NCBI GenBank assembly: GCA_020697375.1
Contig: JAJFBJ010000054.1
Coordinates: 1-21,143, forward strand
DNA length: 21,143 nt
Origin: Nitrospira sp.
GTDB taxonomy: Bacteria; Nitrospirota; Nitrospiria; Nitrospirales; Nitrospiraceae
Direction: 5' to 3'
Shown here: one piece after another, positions 10,845 through 17,763 of the stretch
Layout: the number at the start of each line of letters is the position of its first letter
Numbering within the stretch: position 1 is the first letter of the stretch
The notes under the pieces: model-generated
Database searches by the model: none
What the model was told of the DNA's origin: nothing
The model's input: only the letters and a program-made list of their open reading frames with translations
Made by a program: the position numbers and the translations under genes

Positions 10845-12050
10845 TCACACAGGGCGAACTACTTCTGCCGATCCTGACGAAAGGATTCGGCCGACCGTGG
10901 CCGGCCGGCCTTTCCTGTCCAGCCTGACAATTTCGCTGACCCGCACGATCGCGCCTCGATGCCAGTCATCGAACGGAGCATTGGAGGTCGATCGTTCTTT
11001 GTCCTGACGTCCAATCTCGGATCTCCCTGTTTCATCACACAGCCAAACCCGTTTCTCGCCTTTCATGACCCGCAACTCACTGACAACTCGATGATAATCT
11101 GCGTTTCGAGGAACCAGCGTTTTCCTATCTTTGCGCAGGATCACATACGAAAACTTGAGGGCGTCTTTGATAAACCCTACCTTCTTGTCGATCTGACCAA
11201 TCCAGTCTGGAGCCTCCCATTTCCGCTCCTCATGGCACCAATCATCCGGCTTGACCAGTGCCGAGCACGACGCATCATGAAGGCAGGGGCTATAGACCGA
11301 ACAGTGCTGTCTCGCTAAAAGCTTGTCCCGTACCAGATGCAAGGCCCGGGAGGTAGATCGCAAGGCCGGCTCAATGAGCATCAAGCTCCCCTCTGCGCCC
11401 AAACATTCCAGTAGCGCCTCCAGCAGCGTCGTTCGCTGACCGATGGGATCCGAACTTCCGATGAATAATTCCGACAGAAGATTCTGGACGATAATCAGGT
11501 CGTAACCCTTCTCTCCGCCAACCGTACGAATGTGTAAGGGAAGGGAACGTTCCAAATTGTGTTCAACGGTCTGCAGGGGCGGGATCGTCGTACCATTGTA
11601 CGCTTCATTGTATGTCTGCCAAAGCTCGGCACAGAGCCTCAAGGCCTGCGGAGAATGATCAACGACCGTCATGCGAAGGGATGAGGGAGGCGGCAGGGAG
11701 GTGGAATGACACCAATCCAGCGTACCAAGCGCCCCAGTTCCAGGACCACCACCGAGGTCTAATACCCGAAATTCCTCGTTCGGAACGATAGGAAACACCG
11801 GCTGCAGTTCGTCCAGAAGCAGCTGTACTTTCGAGAGGTTGACAGGCAAATAGTAGAATAGATAGCTGGCACGCAGTAGAGGGTCCTCGAAATACGCGGT
11901 GCTTGTGCCCTGACTCCCTCGTGTAAATAATTCCGAGAGTCTGGACACTCCGATTGCTATTGATTGAGGAACACTCTGATGGGGCTCCAGAATATTCACC
12001 TGGGCCACAGACGCGAGAACGTTCACTACAGCTGGTGATAATGGATGCAT
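10845..12050 (-). CDS. Rsm22-family (mitochondrial ribosome small-subunit Rsm22-like) methyltransferase
   Basis: A 401-residue class I SAM-dependent methyltransferase. The SAM-binding loop VLDLGGGPGTG is at 97-107, and the acidic end of the next strand is VVDHSPQA (129-136). A cysteine cluster follows, with Cys256, Cys262 and Cys272 in SPCLHDASC and DDWCHEER and Cys250 just before. This is the region that in Rsm22/METTL17 proteins carries a P-C-x-H-x-x-x-C and WCH signature reported to bind an iron-sulfur cluster. Those proteins act in small-subunit ribosome assembly; a similar role here is inference. I chose ATG 12050, with AAGG six bases upstream, over a TTG at 12080 that has no ribosome binding site and overlaps the divergent promoter. 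The C-terminal 90 residues are less typical. Confidence 0.8.
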   Translation of the reverse strand: MHPLSPAVVNVLASVAQVNILEPHQSVPQSIAIGVSRLSELFTRGSQGTSTAYFEDPLLRASYLFYYLPVNLSKVQLLLDELQPVFPIVPNEEFRVLDLGGGPGTGALGTLDWCHSTSLPPPSSLRMTVVDHSPQALRLCAELWQTYNEAYNGTTIPPLQTVEHNLERSLPLHIRTVGGEKGYDLIIVQNLLSELFIGSSDPIGQRTTLLEALLECLGAEGSLMLIEPALRSTSRALHLVRDKLLARQHCSVYSPCLHDASCSALVKPDDWCHEERKWEAPDWIGQIDKKVGFIKDALKFSYVILRKDRKTLVPRNADYHRVVSELRVMKGEKRVWLCDETGRSEIGRQDKERSTSNAPFDDWHRGAIVRVSEIVRLDRKGRPATVGRILSSGSAEVVRPV

Positions 12051-12069
12051 CGCGGACCTTGTATCTCTG

Positions 12070-12099
12070 TTGACCCTCAAAACCGTGCTGCGGTATCCT
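12070..12099 (+). promoter_or_regulatory. Sigma-70 promoter of the 82-residue gene
   Basis: TTGACC (12070-12075) and TATCCT (12094-12099) are separated by 18 bases. Transcription would start near 12106, just before the GAGAGGAG ribosome binding site of the gene at 12123. Confidence 0.5.
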
Positions 12100-12122
12100 G
12101 CTCAGCGAGAGGAGTATTTCAT

Positions 12123-12371
12123 ATGACTGACCCCATCTTGCAAGCCTATCGAGAAGTGGAAATGGCCATGGAACGATATACTATAGTCCTGGAAGAACAT
12201 GTGACGAAACTTCAAGCGGCACAACCCGTGGATGCGGAGCGTTTAGAACGCATGACCCATGGTGCCAAGGCCATGAGGGATAGCAGTCTGATCTATCTGT
12301 CATACGCCAAATATATTGCCAGCGGAATGCCGGAAAACCCCGATCTAGTTGAAGAAGACCTCCAAGGCTAA
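12123..12371 (+). CDS. Hypothetical 82-residue helical protein
   Basis: A small, mostly helical protein beginning MTDPILQAYREVEMAMERY, with heptad-like spacing of hydrophobic residues in the first 55 positions and an acidic tail. It has no cysteine, signal peptide or membrane segment. The start is well supported: GAGAGGAG lies 8 bases before ATG 12123 and a promoter lies just upstream. A longer frame from 12045 runs into the divergent gene and is not needed. It is followed by a strong terminator hairpin. No family was recognised; a short coiled-coil adaptor is one possibility. Confidence 0.7.
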   Translation: MTDPILQAYREVEMAMERYTIVLEEHVTKLQAAQPVDAERLERMTHGAKAMRDSSLIYLSYAKYIASGMPENPDLVEEDLQG

Positions 12372-12399
12372 CCCGTCCATGTTCCCAATAATGCACAGA

Positions 12400-12424
12400 G
12401 CCCGTTCGGTTCTCCCGAACGGGC
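12400..12424. terminator. Hairpin terminator between converging genes
   Basis: A perfect 10-bp GC-rich stem (12400-12409 with 12415-12424) and 5-base loop lies 28 bases after the stop of the 82-residue gene and 31 bases beyond the stop of the OFOR alpha gene on the other strand. The plus side is followed by a T-rich stretch (GGTTCTTTCCTT). It can serve both converging transcripts. Confidence 0.8.
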
Positions 12425-12455
12425 CCTGGTTCTTTCCTTAAGCCGTCTTCTCGGC

Positions 12456-13802
12456 TCAGATGCTGCGTAAGAAATGCCCCATGGCCTCCTGGTCGGCCGC
12501 GGATGCGCCCATGACTTGAGACATCGCGACGTTCGTCGACTTTTTTCCGGTCAAACCGGACTCGACTTCATCCACAATCAGTTCGACCGGCATCGATTGG
12601 CCACCATACACTCGAGGACCACCGATGATTTTTGCATTGGAGAAACCGTAGATGGCAGTCGCCACTTCTTTCGCCAACCATCCGACGTAATTGAACTCCG
12701 GCACAACAATCAGCTTGGCCTTTCCGCACAATTTGCGCAGTTCCTGAGTCGGGAATGGACGAAGCGACCGGATCTTGATCAGGCCGATCTTGATACCCTT
12801 CTCTGCGCAGATCCGTACGGCTTCACGCGATTGAGCTGCTGCGCTACCCGATGCGATGATGACTGCTTCGGCATCATCGACGTTCTCGGCTGTGAGCAAG
12901 CCACCCATGTATTGATTAATGTATTTTCGTGAACGTTCGACTGCGGCCCACACTTCTTGCTGCCAAACCGCGTGAATATTGTAAGCCATAAAGTTTGACT
13001 TCTGAACCGGCGCATCCCGTGACAATCTAGCAGGAGGATTTTCGGCATCCAGAACGGGCACCGCTCCTCTCCACGGTTCCCTTGGCGGCAGCTTCATCCC
13101 ACGATCTTGCATACGCACATAGCCTCGGGCGTGGGTCACAAAAAAGCCATCACAACAGACACCGACGGGAAGGGTGACATCATTTTTCTCGCTGATGACG
13201 AATCCCGCCAGCGTAAAATCATACATATCCTGCTGATTCTCGGCATGGAACACGATCATGCCGCAATTGATCAAATAAGACACTTCAATATTGTCCGGCT
13301 GAATTGCCAAGGGTGCATTGACGACGCGGCAAGTGAACATGGCCACGACGGGAAGCCGATGTCCAGGCCACGAAGCAATCCCCTCTAAGCCTCTCAAGGT
13401 CCCTGGTCCCGCAGTCGCGGTATAGCAACGAACTCCTGCCCTGGATCCGCCGGCGATAGCGGCCATCACACCGACTTCCTCTTCGCCTCGGTAATATTCT
13501 TTCACATACCCTTCTCCGTACAACACGCCTACCAACTGCATGGTTTCACTTTGCGGCGTGATAGGATATGCGATAGCCAGGTCGACGTTAGACCGACGGA
13601 TGGCTTCTTTTGCTGCCTCGCTCCCAGTGATAAATTCTTTCGTTCTGGGAGCTTCCAGGAACAGGTATTCTGGCGTCACGACCTTTTGTCGCTTCGCATC
13701 CGCATGGGGATCCTTCTTACCATCGGCCTTGGGAGCGGCAACGCTCGTGATAGGGTCGCCTTGAGGATTCGTTTTTTGTTGGGGTTCTAATGCTTCGCTC
13801 AT
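12456..13802 (-). CDS. 2-oxoacid:ferredoxin oxidoreductase, alpha subunit (PorA/ForA type)
   Basis: A 448-residue alpha subunit that contributes to the active site of the thiamine-diphosphate enzyme joining ferredoxin oxidation to reductive carboxylation of acetyl-CoA (to pyruvate) or succinyl-CoA (to 2-oxoglutarate). AYPITPQSETM (78-88) is the family signature, and the segment VVNAPLAIQPDN resembles PorA rather than KorA. Residues 1-50 are a charged, lysine- and proline-rich extension before the conserved domain. It is the last gene of the five-gene operon, 37 bases after the epsilon gene, with GAGGTG before ATG 13802. Sequence style slightly favours pyruvate, but the five-subunit 2-oxoglutarate enzymes are related and I cannot decide the substrate. 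Confidence 0.9.
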   Translation of the reverse strand: MSEALEPQQKTNPQGDPITSVAAPKADGKKDPHADAKRQKVVTPEYLFLEAPRTKEFITGSEAAKEAIRRSNVDLAIAYPITPQSETMQLVGVLYGEGYVKEYYRGEEEVGVMAAIAGGSRAGVRCYTATAGPGTLRGLEGIASWPGHRLPVVAMFTCRVVNAPLAIQPDNIEVSYLINCGMIVFHAENQQDMYDFTLAGFVISEKNDVTLPVGVCCDGFFVTHARGYVRMQDRGMKLPPREPWRGAVPVLDAENPPARLSRDAPVQKSNFMAYNIHAVWQQEVWAAVERSRKYINQYMGGLLTAENVDDAEAVIIASGSAAAQSREAVRICAEKGIKIGLIKIRSLRPFPTQELRKLCGKAKLIVVPEFNYVGWLAKEVATAIYGFSNAKIIGGPRVYGGQSMPVELIVDEVESGLTGKKSTNVAMSQVMGASAADQEAMGHFLRSI

Positions 13803-13839
13803 TATTGCACCTCTTGACTATATCGCCGTAGCCTAAACT

Positions 13840-14604
13840 CTAGCCTTCCCGCTTCATCTGATCAGCTGAGTGGCCAAATGTGGCTGCACTGCCAACGCCA
13901 GCAGCCGAGGGCATAAAGGTCATAGGGTTGGTATGCGTCTTCCCATTATGGACCTTGGACTGAGTCCCGGTGAATCGGACATTCTCGCCATTGTCCGGCA
14001 ACTTAATGCCCATCTCTTCACGAACTTTCTTGAAGATTTGAGCGGTTTTTCTCAACTTGAGAGTATCTGAATCACGAATGGTCAGCATAGCATCTTCATG
14101 GCCTTGCTCAGCGCAAATCGCCATGGTGCAACAGTTTGTCCCAGCACGAATCATTTTCAGCGTGAGGTTGGCATAGTGACAATGAACGCCGATGAAAATA
14201 CAGGCCTCGATCTTGTTCCCCCATATCGTGAGATTGGGATGGTTCGGATTGATGACCTCTTCAGGATCGATTTTGGGATACTTGGGGCGATAATCCGGCA
14301 TGGGAATAATCATCACCTCAGGGATCTGAGCAGCAATTTCCAGCACTGCCTTCGCCTTCTCGACGGCATGATCATTCCAAGCCCACAATACGAGAGGACC
14401 TGGGAAGATCGTGGCATTCGGGCTAGTCAGCATTTTCCGAGCCATCTCTTCGATCACTGTCTCTTCGTTAGGCTCCAGAAGGCCATAATAAAGCCCTTGT
14501 CCAGGATCGGGGAGTGACACCCCCAATTGAGCCGCTGACGGTGGATGGAACCCTGCCGGTCCCGGCACGATAATTCGCTCTCTCGTATCTTGCGTCGTTC
14601 CCAC
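13840..14604 (-). CDS. OFOR epsilon subunit (ForE/PorE-like, CO dehydrogenase beta-subunit family)
   Basis: A 254-residue protein of the type found as the fifth subunit in the Hydrogenobacter and Nitrospira 2-oxoacid:ferredoxin oxidoreductases, often labelled carbon monoxide dehydrogenase beta-subunit family. It has a Cys/His-rich patch, His141-Cys142-His143, Cys158-Cys159, Cys164 and His169, that could hold metal. The segment ATIFPGPLVLWAWNDHAVEK (64-83) looks like the start of a Rossmann-like domain. The exact role in the complex is unclear. The start is GTG 14604, with AAAGGGGAAG just upstream. It is encoded between delta (20-base gap) and alpha (37-base gap). The family call rests on recalled resemblance plus operon position. 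Confidence 0.75.
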   Translation of the reverse strand: MGTTQDTRERIIVPGPAGFHPPSAAQLGVSLPDPGQGLYYGLLEPNEETVIEEMARKMLTSPNATIFPGPLVLWAWNDHAVEKAKAVLEIAAQIPEVMIIPMPDYRPKYPKIDPEEVINPNHPNLTIWGNKIEACIFIGVHCHYANLTLKMIRAGTNCCTMAICAEQGHEDAMLTIRDSDTLKLRKTAQIFKKVREEMGIKLPDNGENVRFTGTQSKVHNGKTHTNPMTFMPSAAGVGSAATFGHSADQMKREG

Positions 14605-14624
14605 GCCCTTCCCCTTTCGTGCGA

Positions 14625-14948
14625 TTAACCAACCGTAGGGCTGACCAATGTCGCAGTCGTGCTCTTTTCCCTATAGGTAATGTTGTCCGTCAATGCCGCC
14701 ACCGGCAACTGATCGATCATGATCATTTTAATGGCGTTATTTTTTGCCATGTTGTCACAGACCCACACGCATTGCGCGCAGCCCTTACACCGATCCACCG
14801 CCACGTAGGCAGAGCCGTACTTGAACCCTTTGTCCTTGCCCATCTCATCACTATAAAGAATGGTATTGGCTTCAGGACAGTACTGAGTACAGAGCTTACA
14901 GCTCTTCGCGGCACAGATCTCCACGCTGATATCGGCTACGAGATACAT
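14625..14948 (-). CDS. OFOR delta subunit: 2x[4Fe-4S] ferredoxin-like protein
   Basis: A 107-residue ferredoxin-like subunit with eight cluster cysteines: Cys12, 17, 20, 24 (C-x4-C-x2-C-x3-CP) and Cys54, 57, 60, 64 (C-x2-C-x2-C-x3-C). It relays electrons between external ferredoxin and the beta-subunit cluster. Two departures from the standard pattern are the four-residue first spacing and Asp instead of Pro after the last cysteine. AAGGAG precedes ATG 14948. It lies 25 bases after the gamma gene and 20 before epsilon. Confidence 0.9.
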   Translation of the reverse strand: MYLVADISVEICAAKSCKLCTQYCPEANTILYSDEMGKDKGFKYGSAYVAVDRCKGCAQCVWVCDNMAKNNAIKMIMIDQLPVAALTDNITYREKSTTATLVSPTVG

Positions 14949-14973
14949 GAGAACTCCTTGTTCTTGCTCTGGA

Positions 14974-15687
14974 TCACGCGGTAACGGTCTCCGCCGCCTC
15001 CGAGCGCTTCACGGATGGGGCTGCCCAACCATGATCAACCGCATAATTCCAGCCAGCCTGAATGACCGCAACGTTCTTATCAATCAATTCTTGCTTCTTT
15101 TTAAACTTCCGCTCAACTACGCTATCCAATGCCGCGGTTCCGCCGGATACGACGAATCCCTTCCCTAGGAACCGATCCTTTACCGCCTGCTCAAGCGCTT
15201 GGACTGAGGTCAAACCGGTGATGGCTCCAATGCATCCCATCAAAGCCATGTTCGTCGCCAGATCCATCCCCGCGACTTCAAGCGAAATCTTTGTAGCCGG
15301 GAAATAGTAAAGTCTTGCACGGCGCTCTTCCAATTCACGGGCCTGATCTCGATGAAGCTTCATCGGACCATCATTATTGATCAATGCGATCCCATCCTCC
15401 TTCAACCCGAAGTAAAACGGCATCGTATACGACTTACCATGGGTAATAACTTGCGGGTGAAAGATGATGATGATGTGAGGGAAGGTGATTTCTCCGATTT
15501 CATAGATGGGCTCGTCTGATACTCGCACATAGCTCTCTACAGGAGCCATGCGTTTTTCCGATCCGTAAAATGGAACGATGGTACTTTCCCCACCCGCATT
15601 GATGACCGCAGTACTGAGAATGTGAGAGCCGGTCACCACACCTTGGCCACCCACGCCCGCCATCCGAATGTTGAACCGTTTCGCCAT
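14974..15687 (-). CDS. 2-oxoacid:ferredoxin oxidoreductase, gamma subunit
   Basis: A 237-residue gamma subunit with the hallmark GVGGQGVVTG loop at residues 11-20 and the conserved segment FYGSEKRMAPVESYVRVSD. It provides the CoA-binding region of pyruvate or 2-oxoglutarate ferredoxin oxidoreductases. I chose ATG 15687 because AAGGAGG (15695-15701) lies 7 bases upstream; the frame can be extended two codons to a TTG at 15693, too close to that site. It is 23 bases after the beta gene and is translated from the same operon mRNA. Confidence 0.92.
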   Translation of the reverse strand: MAKRFNIRMAGVGGQGVVTGSHILSTAVINAGGESTIVPFYGSEKRMAPVESYVRVSDEPIYEIGEITFPHIIIIFHPQVITHGKSYTMPFYFGLKEDGIALINNDGPMKLHRDQARELEERRARLYYFPATKISLEVAGMDLATNMALMGCIGAITGLTSVQALEQAVKDRFLGKGFVVSGGTAALDSVVERKFKKKQELIDKNVAVIQAGWNYAVDHGWAAPSVKRSEAAETVTA

Positions 15688-15710
15688 ACTCAATCCTCCT
15701 TAAACGTGAC

Positions 15711-16610
15711 TCAGGCCTTGGGGAGGCCAGGAGCGGGAGCAGCAGGCTTCGGGAGAAACTCCTTATAGCCATACCGCTCAGTGAGAAATTGTTTCGCTTC
15801 GTCGGTAATGTATTCGGAGAATTGGTAGCGATCGTTTTCAACGTTTTTGGCGTCTTCCATGACCTTGTCGGTTGGAATGGCATACTCAATATTGCAGGAG
15901 GTATAGGCCTGAATGTAGGTGGATCCCACTTCCCTGGCGATGAGCACAGCCTTCTTGATGACGCTCTCCACTCGGCGCGGATTGTTCGGCACAACAGTCG
16001 CCACATATGCACAGCCGGCGACTTTTGCCATCTGCAGCATGTCCATTTTCTCAAACTTTTTCCCCAGCGGGGCCATCTTCAGAACCGCGCCGCGATTGGT
16101 CATTCCGCTCTCTTGCCCACCCGTATTCCCGTACACTTCGTTATCCAGCATGATCGTCGTAAACCGCTCTTTGCGGAACCAGGAATGCAGCACTTGCTGA
16201 AATCCGATATCCGCAGTGCCACCGTCTCCAGCCATCACGACCACGTCCTTCGGCTTATCGCCGAACCGAAGGCGAAGGCCTCGGGACAATCCGCTCGCCA
16301 CCCCGTTCTGGTCGCCATAGTTGCCGTACACAAAGGGAATGGCCGCTTGCGAGATCGCCAACCGACCGCATCCGGCAGTTCCGACGGTAATCGTGTCTTC
16401 TGGATTAGGAAACGCAATCATGGCGAGTCGAATAAAGAGAGTCATTGCACAACCGGCGCACATCGGGTGCTCCTCAAGCACTTCCTTGAAGGAACCCATC
16501 TGCGAAACCGATACTTTTTTGCCGAAAGGACCATGCTCCACCATGTCCCGGTATTCTTTCGGCATAAATTTCTCAAAGCCACTTGAAAACTTGACGTAGT
16601 CAAGGCTCAT
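15711..16610 (-). CDS. 2-oxoacid:ferredoxin oxidoreductase, beta subunit
   Basis: A 299-residue beta subunit that binds thiamine diphosphate and one [4Fe-4S] cluster. The cluster cysteines are probably Cys51 and Cys54 (MCAGC), Cys81 (AGCGR) and Cys239 (TSCNIEY). The thiamine-diphosphate motif runs from GDGGTADIG (128-136) to LDNEVYGNTGGQ (155-166). The NTGGQ end resembles pyruvate enzymes, but this does not prove the substrate. The C-terminus ends in a short Pro/Ala tail. It is the first gene of the operon: GGGAGGAG precedes ATG 16610 and a strong promoter lies about 150 bases upstream. Confidence 0.93.
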   Translation of the reverse strand: MSLDYVKFSSGFEKFMPKEYRDMVEHGPFGKKVSVSQMGSFKEVLEEHPMCAGCAMTLFIRLAMIAFPNPEDTITVGTAGCGRLAISQAAIPFVYGNYGDQNGVASGLSRGLRLRFGDKPKDVVVMAGDGGTADIGFQQVLHSWFRKERFTTIMLDNEVYGNTGGQESGMTNRGAVLKMAPLGKKFEKMDMLQMAKVAGCAYVATVVPNNPRRVESVIKKAVLIAREVGSTYIQAYTSCNIEYAIPTDKVMEDAKNVENDRYQFSEYITDEAKQFLTERYGYKEFLPKPAAPAPGLPKA

Positions 16611-16767
16611 AACAACTCCTCCCTTTATTCGCTGGTGACTTCCATCCAGCCGTGGGGCAGCCGGATGAAAATCAGACGCAGATTATGTCAACGTGACTGG
16701 CCTGGGTACTGAACGATGTTCCTAAGACGGAAAGGAATGTCGGTCTCTTATATGTGCTTCGCCGCAG

Positions 16768-16797
16768 AGTGTAGCAAAGGGCGAAAAAATCTGTCAA
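16768..16797 (-). promoter_or_regulatory. Strong sigma-70 promoter of the OFOR operon
   Basis: On the minus strand a perfect TTGACA (16797-16792) is followed after 18 bases by TACACT (16773-16768), with the extended -10 TGC immediately before it. Transcription would start near 16761, about 150 bases before the beta-subunit start. This is the best promoter match in the window. Confidence 0.7.
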
Positions 16798-16812
16798 TCG
16801 CAAGGCATCAAT

Positions 16813-16836
16813 ATAGATAGCGACATAGATAGCGAC
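16813..16836. repeat. Perfect tandem 12-bp direct repeat upstream of the OFOR promoter
   Basis: ATAGATAGCGAC occurs twice head-to-tail, at 16813-16824 and 16825-16836. The array ends 15 bases upstream of the -35 box, at roughly -52 to -75 from the predicted start, where activators often bind. An operator role is inference. Confidence 0.55.
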
Positions 16837-16927
16837 AGCAACGGACTGTCATTCCAAGACTGTTGCCAGTCTATAGCGTCCGGGAGAGCATTGCAACTTT
16901 GCAGAAGGCCCACATTAGACGAAAGAA

Positions 16928-16955
16928 GGCCTAGTGCAGGCAGCGGCGCTAGGCC
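16928..16955. other. Strong intergenic hairpin
   Basis: Bases 16928-16937 pair with 16946-16955 (10 bp, one G-T pair on the plus strand) around an 8-base loop. On the minus strand it is followed by TTCTTTC, so it could terminate a transcript reading leftwards, for example antisense transcription from the MTHFR_C region. Alternatively it is part of an unrecognised small RNA. Confidence 0.4.
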
Positions 16956-17032
16956 CTTGGCACTAAAATCGTCGGACACGAAGTTTTCGCAGACTGAAAA
17001 GAAATTCTATTCATTTAAAGAAGGGGTAGAGG

Positions 17033-17061
17033 TTGTCCCTTAACGCATTTCAGTTTACACT
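17033..17061 (+). promoter_or_regulatory. Sigma-70 promoter giving a likely leaderless mRNA
   Basis: TTGTCC (17033-17038) and TACACT (17056-17061) are separated by 17 bases. The -10 box ends 6 bases before ATG 17068, so transcription would begin at or next to the start codon. No ribosome binding site is present. Confidence 0.55.
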
Positions 17062-17067
17062 GCCATT

Positions 17068-17316
17068 ATGTCTATACGAGTCATCGTACCGGGAGAAGAA
17101 CAGAGCGAGCAACATGTCGGAGGGGTGCACAAGCGGCCACCCATCCCTGACGGCTCATTAAAGGCCGAATGTCCCAAGTTCATGAGCCACGGCCCATGCG
17201 GAGGCGTTCGCAAAGGTGGATTCTGCGAGGTCTATCCGGACATGACCTGTCCCTGGGTCACCCTGTATCACAAGCTCAATGAACTCGGGCAGCTCGAATG
17301 GATGAAACAAGTCTAA
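17068..17316 (+). CDS. Stand-alone methylenetetrahydrofolate reductase C-terminal (MTHFR_C) zinc domain
   Basis: An 82-residue protein that is essentially one domain, the cysteine-rich MTHFR_C domain found at the C-terminus of some MetF proteins and in MetV of acetogens. Cys35, Cys44, Cys53 and Cys61 lie in the motifs ECPKFMSHGPCGGVR and FCEVYPDMTCPWV. No catalytic MetF barrel is encoded beside it, so it may act in trans on a separate MetF or serve another folate or zinc role. It is divergent from the OFOR operon and 15 bases upstream of queF. It lacks a ribosome binding site and is probably read from a leaderless mRNA. The domain is recognised with confidence; the function is not known from this sequence. 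Confidence 0.85.
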   Translation: MSIRVIVPGEEQSEQHVGGVHKRPPIPDGSLKAECPKFMSHGPCGGVRKGGFCEVYPDMTCPWVTLYHKLNELGQLEWMKQV

Positions 17317-17337
17317 AGCCGCATGTGAGGAGTGAGG

Positions 17338-17763
17338 GTGAAGGGTATCGAAAAACACACACCTCGAGGAAATGCACACACAACCAAGCTAGGCTACAAT
17401 GAGCGACATGCCACAAGCGGAATCACCACTCCCCTCCCTGATATCGAAACATTCCCGAACCAATACAAAGGCTATGAAATTACGATCGTCATTCCCGAAT
17501 ATACCGCTATTTGTCCCAAGACCAACCTGCCCGACTTCGGAACCATCACACTCCATTACATGCCTGACAAACAGTGCCTCGAACTCAAGGCACTCAAGAT
17601 GTATATCCACGCGTACCGAAACCTAGGCATCTTCTATGAGAATGCGGTGAATCGTATCCTTCAGGATATCGTGAAAGCCTGTCGGCCGGTCTGGGCGAGG
17701 GTCACAGGTGATTTTACAGCGCGAGGCGGACTGTCGAGCAAGATTGAAGCACGTTACCGGTAG
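17338..17763 (+). CDS. queF: NADPH-dependent 7-cyano-7-deazaguanine reductase (QueF, short type)
   Basis: A protein of about 141 residues matching the short QueF type, which reduces preQ0 to preQ1 in queuosine synthesis. CPKTNLPDFG contains the thioimide-forming cysteine (Cys59 from this start) and the acid Asp66. LELKALKMY is the QueF motif for NADPH binding, and FTARGG is conserved near the C-terminus. One oddity: where Bacillus QueF reads GDFHED with its catalytic His, this protein reads GIFYEN, so His is replaced by Tyr while Glu is kept. The start is a GTG, with GAGGAG (17327-17332) 5 bases before 17338; a GTG at 17332 is in the same frame but overlaps that site. It probably shares a transcript with the preceding gene. 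Confidence 0.9.
   Translation: MKGIEKHTPRGNAHTTKLGYNERHATSGITTPLPDIETFPNQYKGYEITIVIPEYTAICPKTNLPDFGTITLHYMPDKQCLELKALKMYIHAYRNLGIFYENAVNRILQDIVKACRPVWARVTGDFTARGGLSSKIEARYR

Larger units (their letters stand above)
16611..17067. other. 457-base divergent intergenic region (OFOR operon / MTHFR_C gene)
   Basis: No gene is supported here. It holds the minus-strand OFOR promoter (16768-16797) with a leader of about 150 bases, a perfect tandem 12-mer upstream of it (16813-16836), a small hairpin (AGACTG/CAGTCT, 16857-16872), a strong hairpin (16928-16955) and the plus-strand promoter of the downstream gene (17033-17061). Confidence 0.6.

Noticed and set aside
12051..12080. TTG start for the Rsm22-like gene at 12080
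   Set aside because: No ribosome binding site, and it overlaps the -35 box of the divergent gene; ATG 12050 has AAGG at a good distance.
12045..12122. Upstream extension of the 82-residue gene
   Set aside because: It would cross the promoter and ribosome binding site of that gene and enter the divergent gene.
16794..16979. 61-codon minus-strand frame upstream of the OFOR promoter
   Set aside because: Starts at GTG without a ribosome binding site, covers the tandem 12-mers and the -35 box, and has a low-complexity sequence; probably accidental.
17399..17626. 75-codon plus-strand frame with an ATG inside queF
   Set aside because: Out of frame with the well-supported QueF motifs; it is a shadow.
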